A DNA stretch of 64,000 nucleotides from Methyloversatilis discipulorum (GTDB taxonomy: Bacteria > Pseudomonadota > Gammaproteobacteria > Burkholderiales > Rhodocyclaceae): NCBI RefSeq assembly GCF_000527135.1, contig NZ_AZUP01000001.1, positions 124,001 through 188,000 of the forward strand, in the 5' to 3' direction. Numbering within the stretch: position 1 is the first letter of the stretch; every line of letters begins with the position of its first letter. Shown one piece after another: positions 9,203-19,969 of this stretch. The notes beneath the pieces are model-generated. The model made no database searches. It worked only from the letters and a program-made list of their open reading frames with translations, and was not told the DNA's origin. The position numbers and the translations under genes are program-made.

Positions 9203-9805
9203 ATGAGCACACGCATTGAATCCCTGCGCGACGCGCTGACGGCGCAGTTCGGCGACAAGATCCGCACTGCTGCCGTCGAACTGGGCGAGCTGACCATCGA
9301 GGTCGGCGCCGACGACTACCACGACATCGCGGTCGCACTGCGCGATCACGCCGATACGCCGTTCGAACAGCTGATCGACCTCTGCGGCCTCGATCTGTCG
9401 ACGCACGCCACCCGCTCGTCGGGCGCGCGCTACGCGGTCGTCGTGCATCTGATGTCGATCGCCGCCAACCTGCGCCTGCGCCTGCGCGCCTTCGTGTCGG
9501 ACGAGGACTTTCCGGTCATCGCCTCGGTGAACGACGTGTGGCCGGCGGCCAACTGGTTCGAGCGCGAAGCCTTCGACCTGTTCGGCATCATGTTCGCCGG
9601 CCATGGCGACCTGCGCCGCCTGCTGACCGATTACGGTTTCGTCGGTCACCCCTTCCGCAAGGACTTCCCGATTTCGGGTCACGTCGAAATGCGCTACGAC
9701 CCGGAAACCAAGCGGGTCATCTACCAGCCGGTCACCATCGCACCGCGCGAAGTCACGCCGCGCGTCGTGCGCGAAGAAAACTACGGGGACGTCGGCCATG
9801 GCTGA
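9203..9805 (+). CDS. nuoC: NADH-quinone oxidoreductase subunit C
   Basis: A 200-residue peripheral-arm subunit (30-kDa type). The signature [17 protein letters not shown] followed by RRLLTDYGF and HPFRKDFP identifies it. It is a separate gene here, unlike the fused nuoCD of enterobacteria. Its last 8 bases overlap the start of nuoD, so the two are probably coupled. Confidence 0.97.
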   Translation: MSTRIESLRDALTAQFGDKIRTAAVELGELTIEVGADDYHDIAVALRDHADTPFEQLIDLCGLDLSTHATRSSGARYAVVVHLMSIAANLRLRLRAFVSDEDFPVIASVNDVWPAANWFEREAFDLFGIMFAGHGDLRRLLTDYGFVGHPFRKDFPISGHVEMRYDPETKRVIYQPVTIAPREVTPRVVREENYGDVGHG

Positions 9806-11051
9806 GATCCGCAACTACACGATGAACTTCGGGCCGCAGCATCCGGCGGCCCACGGCGTGCTGCGCCTGGTGCTCGAACTGGACGGCGAAGTCGTCCAGC
9901 GCGCCGACCCGCACATCGGTCTGCTGCACCGTGCGACCGAGAAGCTGGCCGAAACCCGCACCTGGGTGCAGAGCGTGCCTTACATGGACCGTCTCGACTA
10001 CGTGTCGATGATGTGCAACGAGCACGCCTACTGCATGGCGATCGAGAAGCTGCTGCAGATCGACGTGCCGGAGCGTGCGCAGTACATCCGCGTCATGTTC
10101 GACGAGATCACCCGCATCCTGAACCACCTGCTGTGGCTTGGCGCGCACGCGCTCGACGTCGGCGCGATGACGGTGTTCCTGTACGCCTTCCGCGAGCGCG
10201 AAGACCTGATGGACGCCTATGAGGCGGTGTCAGGCGCACGCATGCACGCGGCCTACTATCGTCCGGGTGGCGTCTATCGCGATCTGCCGGACACGATGCC
10301 GCAGTACCAGGCGAACAAGTTCAAGAACGCCGAGGCGATCAAACGCCTGAACGAGAACCGCAGCGGTTCGATGCTCGACTTCCTGCAGGATTTCACCGAC
10401 CGCTTCCCGCGCTATGTCGATGAGTACGAAACCCTGCTCACCGACAACCGCATCTGGAAGCAGCGTCTGGTCGACATCGGCATCGTGACGCCGGAACGTG
10501 CCAAGGCGCTGGGCTTCACCGGCCCGATGCTGCGTGGTTCGGGCATTGCCTGGGACCTGCGCAAGAAGCAGCCGTACGAAGTCTACGACCGCATGGATTT
10601 CGACATCCCGGTCGGCACCAATGGCGACAGCTACGACCGCTATCTGGTCCGCATCGAGGAGATGCGCCAGTCCAACCGCATCATCCGTCAGTGCATCGAC
10701 TGGCTGCGCAAGAACCCGGGCCCGGTCATCAGCCCCAACCACAAGGTTGCACCGCCGTCGCGCGAAGCGATGAAGGGCAATATGGAAGAGCTGATCCACC
10801 ACTTCAAGCTGTTCACCGAAGGCATCCACGTGCCGGAAGGCGAGTGCTATGCGGCGGTGGAGCACCCGAAGGGCGAGTTCGGCATCTACGCGATGTCGGA
10901 CGGCGCCAACAAGCCCTACCGCCTGAAAATCCGCGCGCCCGGTTTCGCACACCTGGCGGCGATGGATGAAATGTCCCGCGGACACATGATCTCCGACGTC
11001 GTCGCCATCATCGGCACGATGGACATCGTGTTCGGCGAGATTGACCGATAA
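9798..11051 (+). CDS. nuoD: NADH-quinone oxidoreductase subunit D
   Basis: A 417-residue 49-kDa-type subunit forming much of the quinone-binding cavity together with NuoB. The start [15 protein letters not shown] with its conserved His pair, the segment [10 protein letters not shown] and the C-terminal DIVFGEIDR are the family landmarks. It starts inside nuoC (8-base overlap) and ends 13 bases before the chosen nuoE start. Confidence 0.98.
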   Translation: MAEIRNYTMNFGPQHPAAHGVLRLVLELDGEVVQRADPHIGLLHRATEKLAETRTWVQSVPYMDRLDYVSMMCNEHAYCMAIEKLLQIDVPERAQYIRVMFDEITRILNHLLWLGAHALDVGAMTVFLYAFREREDLMDAYEAVSGARMHAAYYRPGGVYRDLPDTMPQYQANKFKNAEAIKRLNENRSGSMLDFLQDFTDRFPRYVDEYETLLTDNRIWKQRLVDIGIVTPERAKALGFTGPMLRGSGIAWDLRKKQPYEVYDRMDFDIPVGTNGDSYDRYLVRIEEMRQSNRIIRQCIDWLRKNPGPVISPNHKVAPPSREAMKGNMEELIHHFKLFTEGIHVPEGECYAAVEHPKGEFGIYAMSDGANKPYRLKIRAPGFAHLAAMDEMSRGHMISDVVAIIGTMDIVFGEIDR

Positions 11052-11064
11052 GCATCCGGTGAGC

Positions 11065-11556
11065 ATGGACAGAATGAGTTTCTCGCTGAGTGAAGCGTCG
11101 CGCGCGGCGATCGACCGCGAAGTCGCGAAGTACCCCGAAGGCCAGGCGATCTCCGCCGTGATGGCCGGCCTGCGCATCGCGCAGGAACAGAACGGCTGGC
11201 TGTCGCCGGAGGCGATCGAAGCCGTGGCCCTGCATCTGAACATCCCGCCGATGGCGGCGATGGAAGTGGCCACCTTCTACAACATGTACGACGTGAAGCC
11301 GGTCGGTCGCTGGAAGATCACCGTCTGCACGAATCTGCCCTGTGCGCTGTCCGGCGGCGAGCAGGCCGCCGAGTACGTGAAGGAGAAACTCGGCATCGGT
11401 TTCAACGAAACCACCGCCGACGGCCGCTTCACGCTGAAGGAAGGCGAGTGCATGGGTGTGTGCGGCGACGCGCCGGCCATCATCGTGAACAACACGCGTC
11501 TGTGCAGCTGGATGAGCCGCGAGAAGATCGACGCACTGCTGGACGAACTGAAATGA
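11065..11556 (+). CDS. nuoE: NADH-quinone oxidoreductase subunit E
   Basis: A 163-residue subunit with the thioredoxin-like 2Fe-2S domain (cluster N1a). Ligands are Cys88 and Cys93 in CTNLPC and Cys129 and Cys133 in ECMGVC. The start is a choice among TTG 11041, GTG 11059, ATG 11065 and ATG 11074; I prefer 11065 because GGTGAG precedes it and it does not overlap nuoD. Its stop TGA sits within ATGA, the first base of a repeat-bounded insertion that separates it from nuoF. Confidence 0.93.
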   Translation: MDRMSFSLSEASRAAIDREVAKYPEGQAISAVMAGLRIAQEQNGWLSPEAIEAVALHLNIPPMAAMEVATFYNMYDVKPVGRWKITVCTNLPCALSGGEQAAEYVKEKLGIGFNETTADGRFTLKEGECMGVCGDAPAIIVNNTRLCSWMSREKIDALLDELK

Positions 11557-11636
11557 CTACCCCCACGCTCATTGCATTCGCTGCCCCCCGAGGGGGCTTC
11601 AGCACTCTTGAGACGGCTCTGCGAGTACTGAAATGA
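11547..11636. repeat. Insertion between nuoE and nuoF flanked by 10-bp direct repeats
   Basis: ACTGAAATGA occurs at 11547-11556 (nuoE end) and again at 11627-11636 (nuoF start), 80 bases apart. The 70 bases between hold CCCCCACGCTCA and a perfect hairpin GCCCCC-CGA-GGGGGC at 11583-11597. A related sequence lies at 56595-56841. Removing one repeat and the insert restores an ATGA stop/start overlap. An inserted REP-like element is inferred. Confidence 0.7.
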
Positions 11637-12967
11637 ACGCCCCTGAGAACCCGCAAGCCATCCTGCTCGCCGGCCTCGACGGCGACAACACCTGGGGCAT
11701 CGAGCACTACATCAAGCGCGGCGGCTATTCGGCGCTGCGCAAGATTCTCGAATCCGGCATGACGGCGGACCAGATCATCGCCGAGGTGAAGAAATCGGAC
11801 CTGCGCGGCCGTGGCGGCGCTGGTTTCCCGACCGGCCTGAAGTGGAGCTTCATGCCGCGCCAGTTCCCGATGGACAAGTACGTCGTCTGCAACTCGGACG
11901 AAGGCGAACCGGGCACCTTCAAGGACCGCGACCTGCTGCGCTACAACCCGCACCTGGTCATCGAGGGCATGGCCATCGCCGGTTTCGTGATGGGCTGCAC
12001 CCGCGGCTACAACTACATCCACGGCGAAGTTTTCTCGCTGTACCAGCGCTTCGAGGAAGCGCTGGCCGAAGCGCGCGCTGCCGGCTTCATTGGCAAGAAC
12101 ATCCTCGGCAAGGGCTTCGATTTCGACCTGTTCGCGCACCATGGCTGGGGCGCCTACATCTGCGGCGAAGAAACCGCGCTGCTCGAATCGATCGAAGGCA
12201 AGAAGGGCCAGCCGCGTTTCAAGCCGCCTTTCCCGGCCAGTCACGGCCTGTACGGCAAGCCGACCACGATCAACAACACGGAAACCTTCGCGGCCATTCC
12301 GTGGATCATCAACAACGGCGGCGAGGCCTTCCAGTCGCTGGGCAAACCGAACAACGGCGGCACCAAGATCTTCTCGGTGTCCGGCCACGTCAATCGCCCG
12401 GGCGTCTATGAAATCCCGCTCGGCACGCCGTTCGCGGCGCTGCTCGAAATGTGCGGCGGCATGCGCGGTGGTCGCAAGCTGAAGGCGGTCATTCCCGGCG
12501 GTTCGTCGGCACCGGTGCTGCCGGCCGACATCATGATGGACTGCACGATGGACTATGACTCCATCTCCAAGGCCGGCTCGATGCTCGGCTCCGGCGCGGT
12601 CATCGTGATGGACGAAACCACCTGCATGGTGAAGTCGCTGGAGCGTCTGTCCTACTTCTATCACGAGGAATCCTGCGGCCAGTGCACGCCCTGCCGCGAA
12701 GGCACCGGCTGGCTGTACCGCATGGTGCATCGCATCGAGCACGGCCAGGGCCGCCCGGACGACCTCGACACGCTGGACAACGTCGCCAGCAACATCGCCG
12801 GCCGCACCATCTGCGCGCTGGGCGACGCCGCCGCTTTCCCGGTGAAGAGCTTCATCAAGCACTTCCGGTCCGAATTTGAGTATCACGTCGAGCACAAGCA
12901 CTGCCTCGTCCCGCTGGACGTGCAGCGCGAAGGCAGCCGCATTTACGTGGAACACGCAGCATGCTAG
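11633..12967 (+). CDS. nuoF: NADH-quinone oxidoreductase subunit F
   Basis: A 444-residue NADH-oxidising subunit. It has the FMN/NADH-binding glycine loop [13 protein letters not shown], the segment [15 protein letters not shown], and the 4Fe-4S N3 motif [11 protein letters not shown]. Its last bases overlap the nuoG start (12961). ATG 11633 lies in the second copy of the 10-bp direct repeat, so its immediate upstream leader comes from the inserted element rather than from nuoE. Confidence 0.98.
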   Translation: MNAPENPQAILLAGLDGDNTWGIEHYIKRGGYSALRKILESGMTADQIIAEVKKSDLRGRGGAGFPTGLKWSFMPRQFPMDKYVVCNSDEGEPGTFKDRDLLRYNPHLVIEGMAIAGFVMGCTRGYNYIHGEVFSLYQRFEEALAEARAAGFIGKNILGKGFDFDLFAHHGWGAYICGEETALLESIEGKKGQPRFKPPFPASHGLYGKPTTINNTETFAAIPWIINNGGEAFQSLGKPNNGGTKIFSVSGHVNRPGVYEIPLGTPFAALLEMCGGMRGGRKLKAVIPGGSSAPVLPADIMMDCTMDYDSISKAGSMLGSGAVIVMDETTCMVKSLERLSYFYHEESCGQCTPCREGTGWLYRMVHRIEHGQGRPDDLDTLDNVASNIAGRTICALGDAAAFPVKSFIKHFRSEFEYHVEHKHCLVPLDVQREGSRIYVEHAAC

Positions 12968-15285
12968 AGATCGAGATCGACGGCCAGAAGCTGGAAGTGC
13001 CGGACGGCAGCACCGTGATGGATGCGGCCAACCGTCTGGGCATGCACATTCCGCACTTCTGCTATCACAAGAAACTGTCCATCGCCGCCAACTGCCGGAT
13101 GTGTCTGGTGCAGGTCGAGCGCGCGCCGAAGCCGCTGCCCGCGTGTGCCACGCCGGTCACCAACGGCATGAAGGTGCAGACGCATTCCGACCAGGCCATC
13201 ACCGCGCAGAAGGGCGTGATGGAGTTCCTGCTGATCAATCACCCGCTGGACTGCCCGATCTGCGATCAGGGCGGCGAATGCCAGTTGCAGGATCTCGCCG
13301 TGGGTTACGGTGCGTCGGCCTCCCGCTACCAGGAAGAGAAGCGGGTGGTGATGAACAAGGATCTCGGTCCGCTGATTTCGACCGACATGACCCGCTGCAT
13401 CCACTGCACCCGCTGCGTGCGCTTCGGCCAGGAAATCGCCGGCGTCATGGAGCTGGGCATGGCCAACCGCGGCGAACATTCGGAAATCATGACCTTCGTC
13501 GGTCACACCGTCGATTCCGAACTGTCGGGCAACATGATCGACCTGTGCCCGGTCGGCGCGCTGACGTCCAAGCCCTTCCGTTATTCCGCCCGTACCTGGG
13601 AACTGTCGCGCCGCAAGACCGTGAGTCCGCACGACAGCCTGGGCACCAATCTCGTCGTCCAGATCAAGCACGACGAAGTGAAGCGCGTGCTGCCTCTGGA
13701 GAACGAAGAGGTCAACGAGTGCTGGATTTCCGACCGTGACCGCTTCTCCTACGAAGCGCTGAACAGCGACGATCGTCTGACCACGCCGATGATCAAGCAG
13801 GACGGCAAGTGGATCGAGGTCGATTGGCAGACCGCGCTCGAATACGCCGCCAACAGCCTGAAGCGCGTCGCCGACGAACACGGCGCCGCAAAGATCGGCA
13901 TGCTGGCCGCGCCGTACTCGACGACCGAAGAACTCTATCTGGGCGCGCAACTGATGCGCGGCCTTGGTGGTGGCAACATCGACCACCGTCTGCGCCAGAC
14001 CGATTTCGGTCTGGACGGCAAGCTGGCCGGCATCCCCTGGCTGGGCATGAAGGTGGCCGACGTATCGAAGCTGTCCGCAGCGCTGGTCGTCGGCAGCTTC
14101 CTGCGCAAAGATCACCCGCTGATGGCGCAGCGCCTGCGTCAGGCGGCCCGTCGCGGCACCCGCGTCAGCGCGCTCGGCGTCAGCAATGAAGACTGGCTGA
14201 TGACCACGTTCGCACGTGTCACCGTCGCGCCGTCGGCACTGGCCGGCGAACTGGCCGCGCTGGTCAAGGCCGCGGCCGACATCCGCGGCGTCGCCGTGCC
14301 CGCCGGTGCTGAATCGGCCGAAGTGTCGGATGCGGCTCGCCGCACTGCACAGAGTCTGTGCGACGACGGCGAACGCGCCATCTTCCTCGGTTCCGTCGTC
14401 CAGCAGCACCCGGACGCCGCCGGCCTGCACGCACTGGCGCAGGAACTGGCGCGTCTGACCGGCGCCACGCTGGGTTATCTGGGCGAAGCCGCGAACAGCG
14501 TCGGCGCTGCCGCCGTTGGTGCGCAATCCGGCCTGAACGCGCAGCAGATGCTGCTCGGCGGCCTGCGCGCCTATGTGCTGCTGCACACCGAACCCGAAGT
14601 CGATGCGGCCAATGCGCCGATGGCGGTCGAGGCGCTGAAGGGCGCCGACACGGTCATCGTCATGTCGCCGTTCAAGACCGGTCTGGACTACGCCGACTGT
14701 CTGCTGCCGGTGTCGCCCTTCACCGAAACCTCCGGCACCTATGTGAGCTGCGAAGGCCGCATCCAGAGCTTCCACGCCGTCGTGCGTCCGAAGGGCGAAA
14801 CCCGTCCGGCGTGGAAGGTGCTGCGCGTGCTCGGCAGCATGCTCGAACTGGGCGGTTTCAAGTTCGATTCGTCGGAAGCCGTGCGTGACGAAGCGCTGGC
14901 CGGTGCCAATGGCTGGCTGCCCGAGTACAAGCTGGACAACACGGCGAGCGATGTCGCGTTCGCGCGTCCGTCCTCGGTGAGTGGCCTGCAGCGCATCGCC
15001 GATTTCCCGATCTACCGCAACGACGCGCTGGTGCGTCGCGCACCGGCACTGGCTGCCGCGCGCGATTCAGCCGCGCCGACGGCCTGCGTGAATGCGGCAA
15101 CGGCCGCAGCGCACGGCCTGACCGAGACGAAGCGCGTCCGCGTGCGCGGTTCGGCCTGGTCGTGTGAACTCGATCTGGCGCTGGATGACACCGTGCCGGC
15201 AGGCTGCGTGCGCGTGTCGGCCGGCTGGCCGCAGACCGCGCCGCTGGGCACGCTGTCCGGCATCCTGAACGTGGAGGCCCTGTAA
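12961..15285 (+). CDS. nuoG: NADH-quinone oxidoreductase subunit G
   Basis: A 774-residue iron-sulfur subunit of the peripheral arm. The N-terminal 2Fe-2S ferredoxin domain ([16 protein letters not shown]), the HxxCxxC-type stretch [18 protein letters not shown] and the motif [16 protein letters not shown] supply several clusters. A degenerate molybdopterin oxidoreductase-like domain follows. Shorter than the enterobacterial protein, as usual in this group. It overlaps nuoF by 7 bases and nuoH by one. Confidence 0.97.
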   Translation: MLEIEIDGQKLEVPDGSTVMDAANRLGMHIPHFCYHKKLSIAANCRMCLVQVERAPKPLPACATPVTNGMKVQTHSDQAITAQKGVMEFLLINHPLDCPICDQGGECQLQDLAVGYGASASRYQEEKRVVMNKDLGPLISTDMTRCIHCTRCVRFGQEIAGVMELGMANRGEHSEIMTFVGHTVDSELSGNMIDLCPVGALTSKPFRYSARTWELSRRKTVSPHDSLGTNLVVQIKHDEVKRVLPLENEEVNECWISDRDRFSYEALNSDDRLTTPMIKQDGKWIEVDWQTALEYAANSLKRVADEHGAAKIGMLAAPYSTTEELYLGAQLMRGLGGGNIDHRLRQTDFGLDGKLAGIPWLGMKVADVSKLSAALVVGSFLRKDHPLMAQRLRQAARRGTRVSALGVSNEDWLMTTFARVTVAPSALAGELAALVKAAADIRGVAVPAGAESAEVSDAARRTAQSLCDDGERAIFLGSVVQQHPDAAGLHALAQELARLTGATLGYLGEAANSVGAAAVGAQSGLNAQQMLLGGLRAYVLLHTEPEVDAANAPMAVEALKGADTVIVMSPFKTGLDYADCLLPVSPFTETSGTYVSCEGRIQSFHAVVRPKGETRPAWKVLRVLGSMLELGGFKFDSSEAVRDEALAGANGWLPEYKLDNTASDVAFARPSSVSGLQRIADFPIYRNDALVRRAPALAAARDSAAPTACVNAATAAAHGLTETKRVRVRGSAWSCELDLALDDTVPAGCVRVSAGWPQTAPLGTLSGILNVEAL

Positions 15286-16352
15286 TGGACGCGCTGCTGC
15301 AACCCGTGCAGGACCTGCTCGGCGCCGCCTGGGTGCCGGTGTGGACCCTGGTCAAGATCTTCGCGATCATCCTGCCGCTGATGGGCTGTGTCGCCTACCT
15401 GACGCTGGCCGAGCGCAAGATCATCGGCTGGATGCAGGTGCGCAACGGTCCGAACCGCGTCACCTTCTTCGGCATCAAGGCGCTGGGCGGTCTGGCTCAG
15501 CCGATCGCCGACGGCCTGAAGCTGTTGTTCAAGGAAATCGTGCTGCCGTCGGCATCGAGCAAGACGCTGTTCGTGCTCGCACCGGTGCTGGCGCTTGCGC
15601 CGTCGCTGGCCGCTTGGGCGGTGATCCCGTTCAACGACGGTCTGGTGCTGGCCGACATCAATGCCGGTCTGCTCTACATCATGGCCATCACGTCGATGGG
15701 CGTGTACGGCGTCATCATCGCCGGCTGGGCGTCGAACTCGAAGTACGCCTTCCTCGGCAGCCTGCGTTCGGCGGCGCAGATCGTCGCCTACGAAATCGCC
15801 ATGGGCTTCGCGCTGGTGACCGTGCTGATGGTGTCGCAGAGCCTGAACCTGTCGGACATCGTGCGCGGGCAGGGCGAGGGCATGTTCGCCAACATGGGCC
15901 TGGGCGTGCTGTCGTGGAACTGGCTGCCGCTGTTCCCGATGTTCATCGTCTACTTCATCGCCGGCGTGGCAGAAACCAACCGCTCGCCGTTCGACGTGGT
16001 GGAAGGCGAGTCGGAAATCGTGGCCGGTCACATGATCGAATACTCGGGCATGGCGTTCGCGCTGTTCTTCCTGGCCGAATACGCCAACATGATCCTGATC
16101 GCGACGCTGACCTCGATCATGTTCCTCGGCGGCTGGCTGTCGCCGGTCGGCTTCCTGCCGGACGGTTTCCACTGGCTGGCAGCGAAGAGCGCTTTCTGCC
16201 TGTTCTTCTTCCTGTGGCTGCGCGCGACCTTCCCGCGCTACCGCTATGACCAGATCATGCGTCTGGGCTGGAAGGTTTTCATCCCGGTCACCATCGTGTG
16301 GCTCGTGTTCATCGGCGGCTGGATGATGTCTCCGCTGTCGATCTGGAAGTAA
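15285..16352 (+). CDS. nuoH: NADH-quinone oxidoreductase subunit H
   Basis: A 355-residue membrane subunit with about eight helices, linking the quinone site to the proton-pumping arm. The loops [18 protein letters not shown] and [18 protein letters not shown] are diagnostic. Its ATG shares the last A of the nuoG stop (TAATG), consistent with coupled translation. Confidence 0.98.
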   Translation: MDALLQPVQDLLGAAWVPVWTLVKIFAIILPLMGCVAYLTLAERKIIGWMQVRNGPNRVTFFGIKALGGLAQPIADGLKLLFKEIVLPSASSKTLFVLAPVLALAPSLAAWAVIPFNDGLVLADINAGLLYIMAITSMGVYGVIIAGWASNSKYAFLGSLRSAAQIVAYEIAMGFALVTVLMVSQSLNLSDIVRGQGEGMFANMGLGVLSWNWLPLFPMFIVYFIAGVAETNRSPFDVVEGESEIVAGHMIEYSGMAFALFFLAEYANMILIATLTSIMFLGGWLSPVGFLPDGFHWLAAKSAFCLFFFLWLRATFPRYRYDQIMRLGWKVFIPVTIVWLVFIGGWMMSPLSIWK

Positions 16353-16362
16353 GGGACGCGTT

Positions 16363-16851
16363 ATGGGTTCGATGAGAGATTTGTTCGGCGGGCTGATGCT
16401 GACCGAACTGGTGAAGGGCATGGCACTGACCGGCCGTCACCTGTTCGCGCGCAAGATCACCCTGCAGTTTCCGGAAGAGAAGACGCCGCAGTCGCCGCGT
16501 TTCCGCGGTCTGCACGCACTGCGCCGCTATCCGAACGGCGAGGAGCGCTGCATCGCCTGCAAGCTGTGCGAGGCGGTGTGCCCGGCGATGGCCATCACCA
16601 TCGAGTCGGATCAGCGCGACGACGGCACCCGTCGTACCACGCGTTACGACATCGACCTGACCAAGTGCATCTTCTGCGGTTTCTGCGAAGAAGCCTGTCC
16701 GGTCGACGCCATCGTCGAAACGCGCGTGCTCGAGTACCACGGTGAAAAGCGCGGCGACCTGTACTACACCAAGCAGATGCTGCTGGCCGTTGGCGACCGC
16801 TATGAAACGCAGATCGCCAAGGACAGGGAAGCGGACTCGAAATACCGCTGA
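16363..16851 (+). CDS. nuoI: NADH-quinone oxidoreductase subunit I
   Basis: A 162-residue ferredoxin-like subunit with two 4Fe-4S motifs, [12 protein letters not shown] and [12 protein letters not shown], holding clusters N6a and N6b. It starts 10 bases after nuoH. The 54 bases after its stop are G-rich and carry no gene. Confidence 0.98.
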   Translation: MGSMRDLFGGLMLTELVKGMALTGRHLFARKITLQFPEEKTPQSPRFRGLHALRRYPNGEERCIACKLCEAVCPAMAITIESDQRDDGTRRTTRYDIDLTKCIFCGFCEEACPVDAIVETRVLEYHGEKRGDLYYTKQMLLAVGDRYETQIAKDREADSKYR

Positions 16852-16905
16852 TGGCCGGGCCCGCGCGAGCGGGCAGGGCTCAAGGGAACGGACAAGAACG
16901 AACCG

Positions 16906-17511
16906 ATGATGGATTTCCAGACCGCAGTTTTCTTCTTTCTCAGCGCCATCCTGGTCGCTGCATCGCTGCGCGTGATCACTGCGCGCAACCCGGTGCACGC
17001 GGCGCTTTACCTGGTGCTGTCCTTCTTCACCGCCGGTGGCATCTGGATGCTGTTGCAGGCCGAGTTCCTCGCCATCGCGCTGGTGCTGGTCTATGTCGGC
17101 GCGGTGATGGTGCTCTTCCTCTTCGTCGTGATGATGCTGGACATCAACATCGAGCGGATGCGCGAGGGCTTCTGGGCGAATCTGGTACCGGGCCTCATCG
17201 TCGCCGGCCTGATGCTGGCCGAGATGTTCGCCGTGCTGGGCGCGAAGTACTTCTCGGCGGACCGCATGCCGGCGCCTGAAGCCGCCGCCGCCGGCTACAG
17301 CAACACCAAGGAACTGGGCCGTCTGATCTACACCGAGTACGTGTATCCGTTCGAACTGGCCTCGGTCATCCTGCTGGTCGCCATCATCGCGGCCATTGCG
17401 CTGACCATGCGCAAGCGCAAGGACACCAAGTTCCAGGAACCGGCCAAGCAGATCGCGGTGCGCCGCGAAGACCGCGTGCGCCTGGTGTCGATGCCGGCCG
17501 AGAAAGACTGA
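16906..17511 (+). CDS. nuoJ: NADH-quinone oxidoreductase subunit J
   Basis: A 201-residue membrane subunit with five predicted helices; the conserved third-helix segment [18 protein letters not shown] is plain. A charged C-terminal tail of about 40 residues follows. Two adjacent ATG codons (16906, 16909) could both start; the difference is one residue. Confidence 0.96.
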   Translation: MMDFQTAVFFFLSAILVAASLRVITARNPVHAALYLVLSFFTAGGIWMLLQAEFLAIALVLVYVGAVMVLFLFVVMMLDINIERMREGFWANLVPGLIVAGLMLAEMFAVLGAKYFSADRMPAPEAAAAGYSNTKELGRLIYTEYVYPFELASVILLVAIIAAIALTMRKRKDTKFQEPAKQIAVRREDRVRLVSMPAEKD

Positions 17512-17528
17512 GAAAAGAAGCGCACGAC

Positions 17529-17840
17529 ATGACCTCCTTGCCCCTTTCCTATTTCCTGATGCTGGGCGCCGTGCTGTTCGCGATCAGCGTGGTCGGCATC
17601 TTCCTTAACCGGAAGAACCTCATCGTTCTGCTGATGGCGATCGAACTGATGCTGCTGGCGGTGAACATGAATTTCGTCGCCTTCTCGCACTACCTCGGCG
17701 ACCCGTCCGGCCAGATCTTCGTTTTCTTCATCCTTACCGTAGCCGCCGCGGAATCCGCGATCGGGCTGGCCATCCTCGTGGTGCTGTTCCGCAATCTGAA
17801 CACCATCCACGTCGATGATCTGGACAGCCTGAAAGGTTGA
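17529..17840 (+). CDS. nuoK: NADH-quinone oxidoreductase subunit K
   Basis: A 103-residue membrane subunit with three helices related to the Mrp-antiporter family. The conserved glutamates appear in [17 protein letters not shown] and in [13 protein letters not shown]. Short spacers on both sides (17 and 5 bases) keep it tightly within the operon. Confidence 0.97.
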   Translation: MTSLPLSYFLMLGAVLFAISVVGIFLNRKNLIVLLMAIELMLLAVNMNFVAFSHYLGDPSGQIFVFFILTVAAAESAIGLAILVVLFRNLNTIHVDDLDSLKG

Positions 17841-17845
17841 GCGAC

Positions 17846-19867
17846 ATGACATCGATGCAAAAGCTCTATCTGCTCGTCCCGCTCGCGCCGCTGTTCGGCG
17901 CCATCATCGCCGGCCTGTTCTGCCGCGTCATTCCGCGCTGGGTCGCGCACAGCGTCACCATCCTCGGCGTCGCCGTGGCGCTGGTCGCGTCCTGGGTCAT
18001 CTTCCAGGACGTGCAGGCCGGCAACAGCTTCAATGGCGCGCTCTACACCTGGGCGACCAGCGGCGATCTGAAGATGGAAATCGGCTTCCAGATCGACAAG
18101 CTGACCGTGATGATGATGCTGGTGGTCACCTCGGTGTCGCTGATGGTGCACCTCTACACCATCGGCTACATGGCCGAAGACCCCGGCTACAACCGCTTCT
18201 TCTCCTACATTTCGCTGTTCACCTTCTCGATGCTGATGCTCGTCATGAGCAACAACTTCGTGCAGCTGTTCTTCGGTTGGGAAGCGGTGGGTCTGGTTTC
18301 CTATCTGCTGATCGGCTTCTGGTTCAAGCGCCCGACCGCGGTGTACGCCAACCTGAAGGCCTTCCTGGTGAACCGCGTCGGTGACTTCGGCTTCCTGCTC
18401 GGCATCGGCCTGATTGCCGCCTACGCCGGCACGCTCAATTACGCCGAGGTGTTCGCCAAGCGCGAGGAACTGGTGGCCATGACGGTCGCCGGTACCGACT
18501 GGCCGCTGCTGACCGCGGTGTGTATCGGCCTGTTCATCGGCGCCATGGGCAAGTCGGCTCAGGTGCCACTGCACGTGTGGCTGCCGGATTCGATGGAAGG
18601 CCCGACCCCGATTTCGGCGCTGATCCACGCGGCAACGATGGTGACCGCCGGCATCTTCATGGTCACCCGTATGTCGCCGCTGTTCGAGTTGTCGGAAACC
18701 GCGCTGTCCTTCGTGCTGGTGATCGGTGCGACCACTGCGCTGTTCATGGGCTTCCTTGGCATCATCCAGAACGACATCAAGCGCGTCGTCGCCTACTCGA
18801 CACTGTCGCAGCTGGGCTACATGACCGTGGCGCTGGGCGTTTCCGCCTATTCGGCCGCGGTGTTCCACCTGATGACCCACGCCTTCTTCAAGGCGCTGCT
18901 GTTCCTGGGTGCCGGCTCGGTCATCATGGGCATGCACCACGATCAGGACATGCGCAATATGGGCGGCCTGTGGAAGTACATGCCGATCACCTGGTTCACC
19001 TCGCTGCTCGGTTCGCTGGCGCTGATCGGTGTGCCTTTCCTGTCCGGCTTCTACTCGAAGGACTCGATCATCGAGGCGGTGCATTTCTCGACGATCCCGG
19101 GCGCCGGCTACGCCTACTTCTGCGTGGTTGCGGGTGTGTTCATCACCGCCTTCTACTCCTTCCGCATGTATTTCCGCGTGTTCCATGGCCCGGAGAACTT
19201 CGGCAAGGCGCACGACGATCATCACGCGCACGGCGACGATCATCACGACGATGACCATCACGACGAGCACCACGGTCTGGCGCCGGGCGAGAAGCCGCAC
19301 GAGTCGCCGTGGGTGGTGTGGGTGCCGCTGGCGCTCTTGGCCATCCCGTCGGTGTTCATCGGCTACTTCACCGTGCAGCCCATGCTGTTCGGCGACTGGT
19401 TCGATGGCGTCGTGACGGTGCTGCCGGAGCACGACGTGCTGGCCAAGGTCGGCGAGCACTTCCACTCGGCCGCCGGTATGGCGATGCACGGCTTTACCGC
19501 GCTGCCGTTCTGGCTCGCGCTGGGTGGCGTCGTGCTGGCATGGGTCATGTACATCGCGATGCCCTCGCTGCCGGGCCGCATCGCGCCGATCTTCCGCCCG
19601 ATCAATGCGGTGCTCGAGAACAAGTACTACTTCGACCGCTTCAACGAGATCGTCTTCGCCGGTGGCGCCCGTCTGCTGGGTCGCGGCCTGTGGGCCGCGG
19701 GCGACCGCACGATCATCGACGGTGTGCTGATCAACGGTTCCGCCTCGGCTGTCGGTGCGTTTGCGCGCCTCGCCCGCGGCATACAGACCGGGTACATCTA
19801 CCGCTACGCGTTTGCAATGGTGATCGGTGTCTGTCTCCTGCTGCTGTGGAGACTGGGCTTCAAGTGA
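17846..19867 (+). CDS. nuoL: NADH-quinone oxidoreductase subunit L
   Basis: A 673-residue antiporter-like proton-pumping subunit with many helices. The segments FFGWEAVGLVSYLLIGFW, WLPDSMEGPTPISALIHAATMV and HAFFKALLFLGAGSVI are family hallmarks, including the conserved lysines. Around 19207-19308 a loop very rich in His and Asp interrupts the late helices. ATG 17846, preceded by AGGTTGA, is preferred to TTG 17837. Confidence 0.97.
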   Translation: MTSMQKLYLLVPLAPLFGAIIAGLFCRVIPRWVAHSVTILGVAVALVASWVIFQDVQAGNSFNGALYTWATSGDLKMEIGFQIDKLTVMMMLVVTSVSLMVHLYTIGYMAEDPGYNRFFSYISLFTFSMLMLVMSNNFVQLFFGWEAVGLVSYLLIGFWFKRPTAVYANLKAFLVNRVGDFGFLLGIGLIAAYAGTLNYAEVFAKREELVAMTVAGTDWPLLTAVCIGLFIGAMGKSAQVPLHVWLPDSMEGPTPISALIHAATMVTAGIFMVTRMSPLFELSETALSFVLVIGATTALFMGFLGIIQNDIKRVVAYSTLSQLGYMTVALGVSAYSAAVFHLMTHAFFKALLFLGAGSVIMGMHHDQDMRNMGGLWKYMPITWFTSLLGSLALIGVPFLSGFYSKDSIIEAVHFSTIPGAGYAYFCVVAGVFITAFYSFRMYFRVFHGPENFGKAHDDHHAHGDDHHDDDHHDEHHGLAPGEKPHESPWVVWVPLALLAIPSVFIGYFTVQPMLFGDWFDGVVTVLPEHDVLAKVGEHFHSAAGMAMHGFTALPFWLALGGVVLAWVMYIAMPSLPGRIAPIFRPINAVLENKYYFDRFNEIVFAGGARLLGRGLWAAGDRTIIDGVLINGSASAVGAFARLARGIQTGYIYRYAFAMVIGVCLLLLWRLGFK

Positions 19868-19874
19868 TGTGGTG

Positions 19875-19896
19875 CGGGCGGTGAGGATGCCGCCCG
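19875..19896. repeat. Small hairpin in the nuoL-nuoM spacer
   Basis: CGGGCGG (19875-19881) and CCGCCCG (19890-19896) are exact inverted repeats around 8 bases, just after the nuoL stop. No T-run follows, so it may stabilise the transcript or be incidental. The rest of the 102-base spacer shows nothing I recognise. Confidence 0.45.
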
Positions 19897-19969
19897 TGGC
19901 GTGAATTCAGAGGGAGTGCCAGACGCGGTTGCCCTGACCGGTGAACGTGTCGGCTGAACAAACAAAGAA

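Noticed and set aside
11557..11632. Small gene between nuoE and nuoF (frame opening at the nuoE stop ATGAC)
   Set aside because: The frame is short, lacks a ribosome site and is better explained as an inserted repeat with a hairpin.
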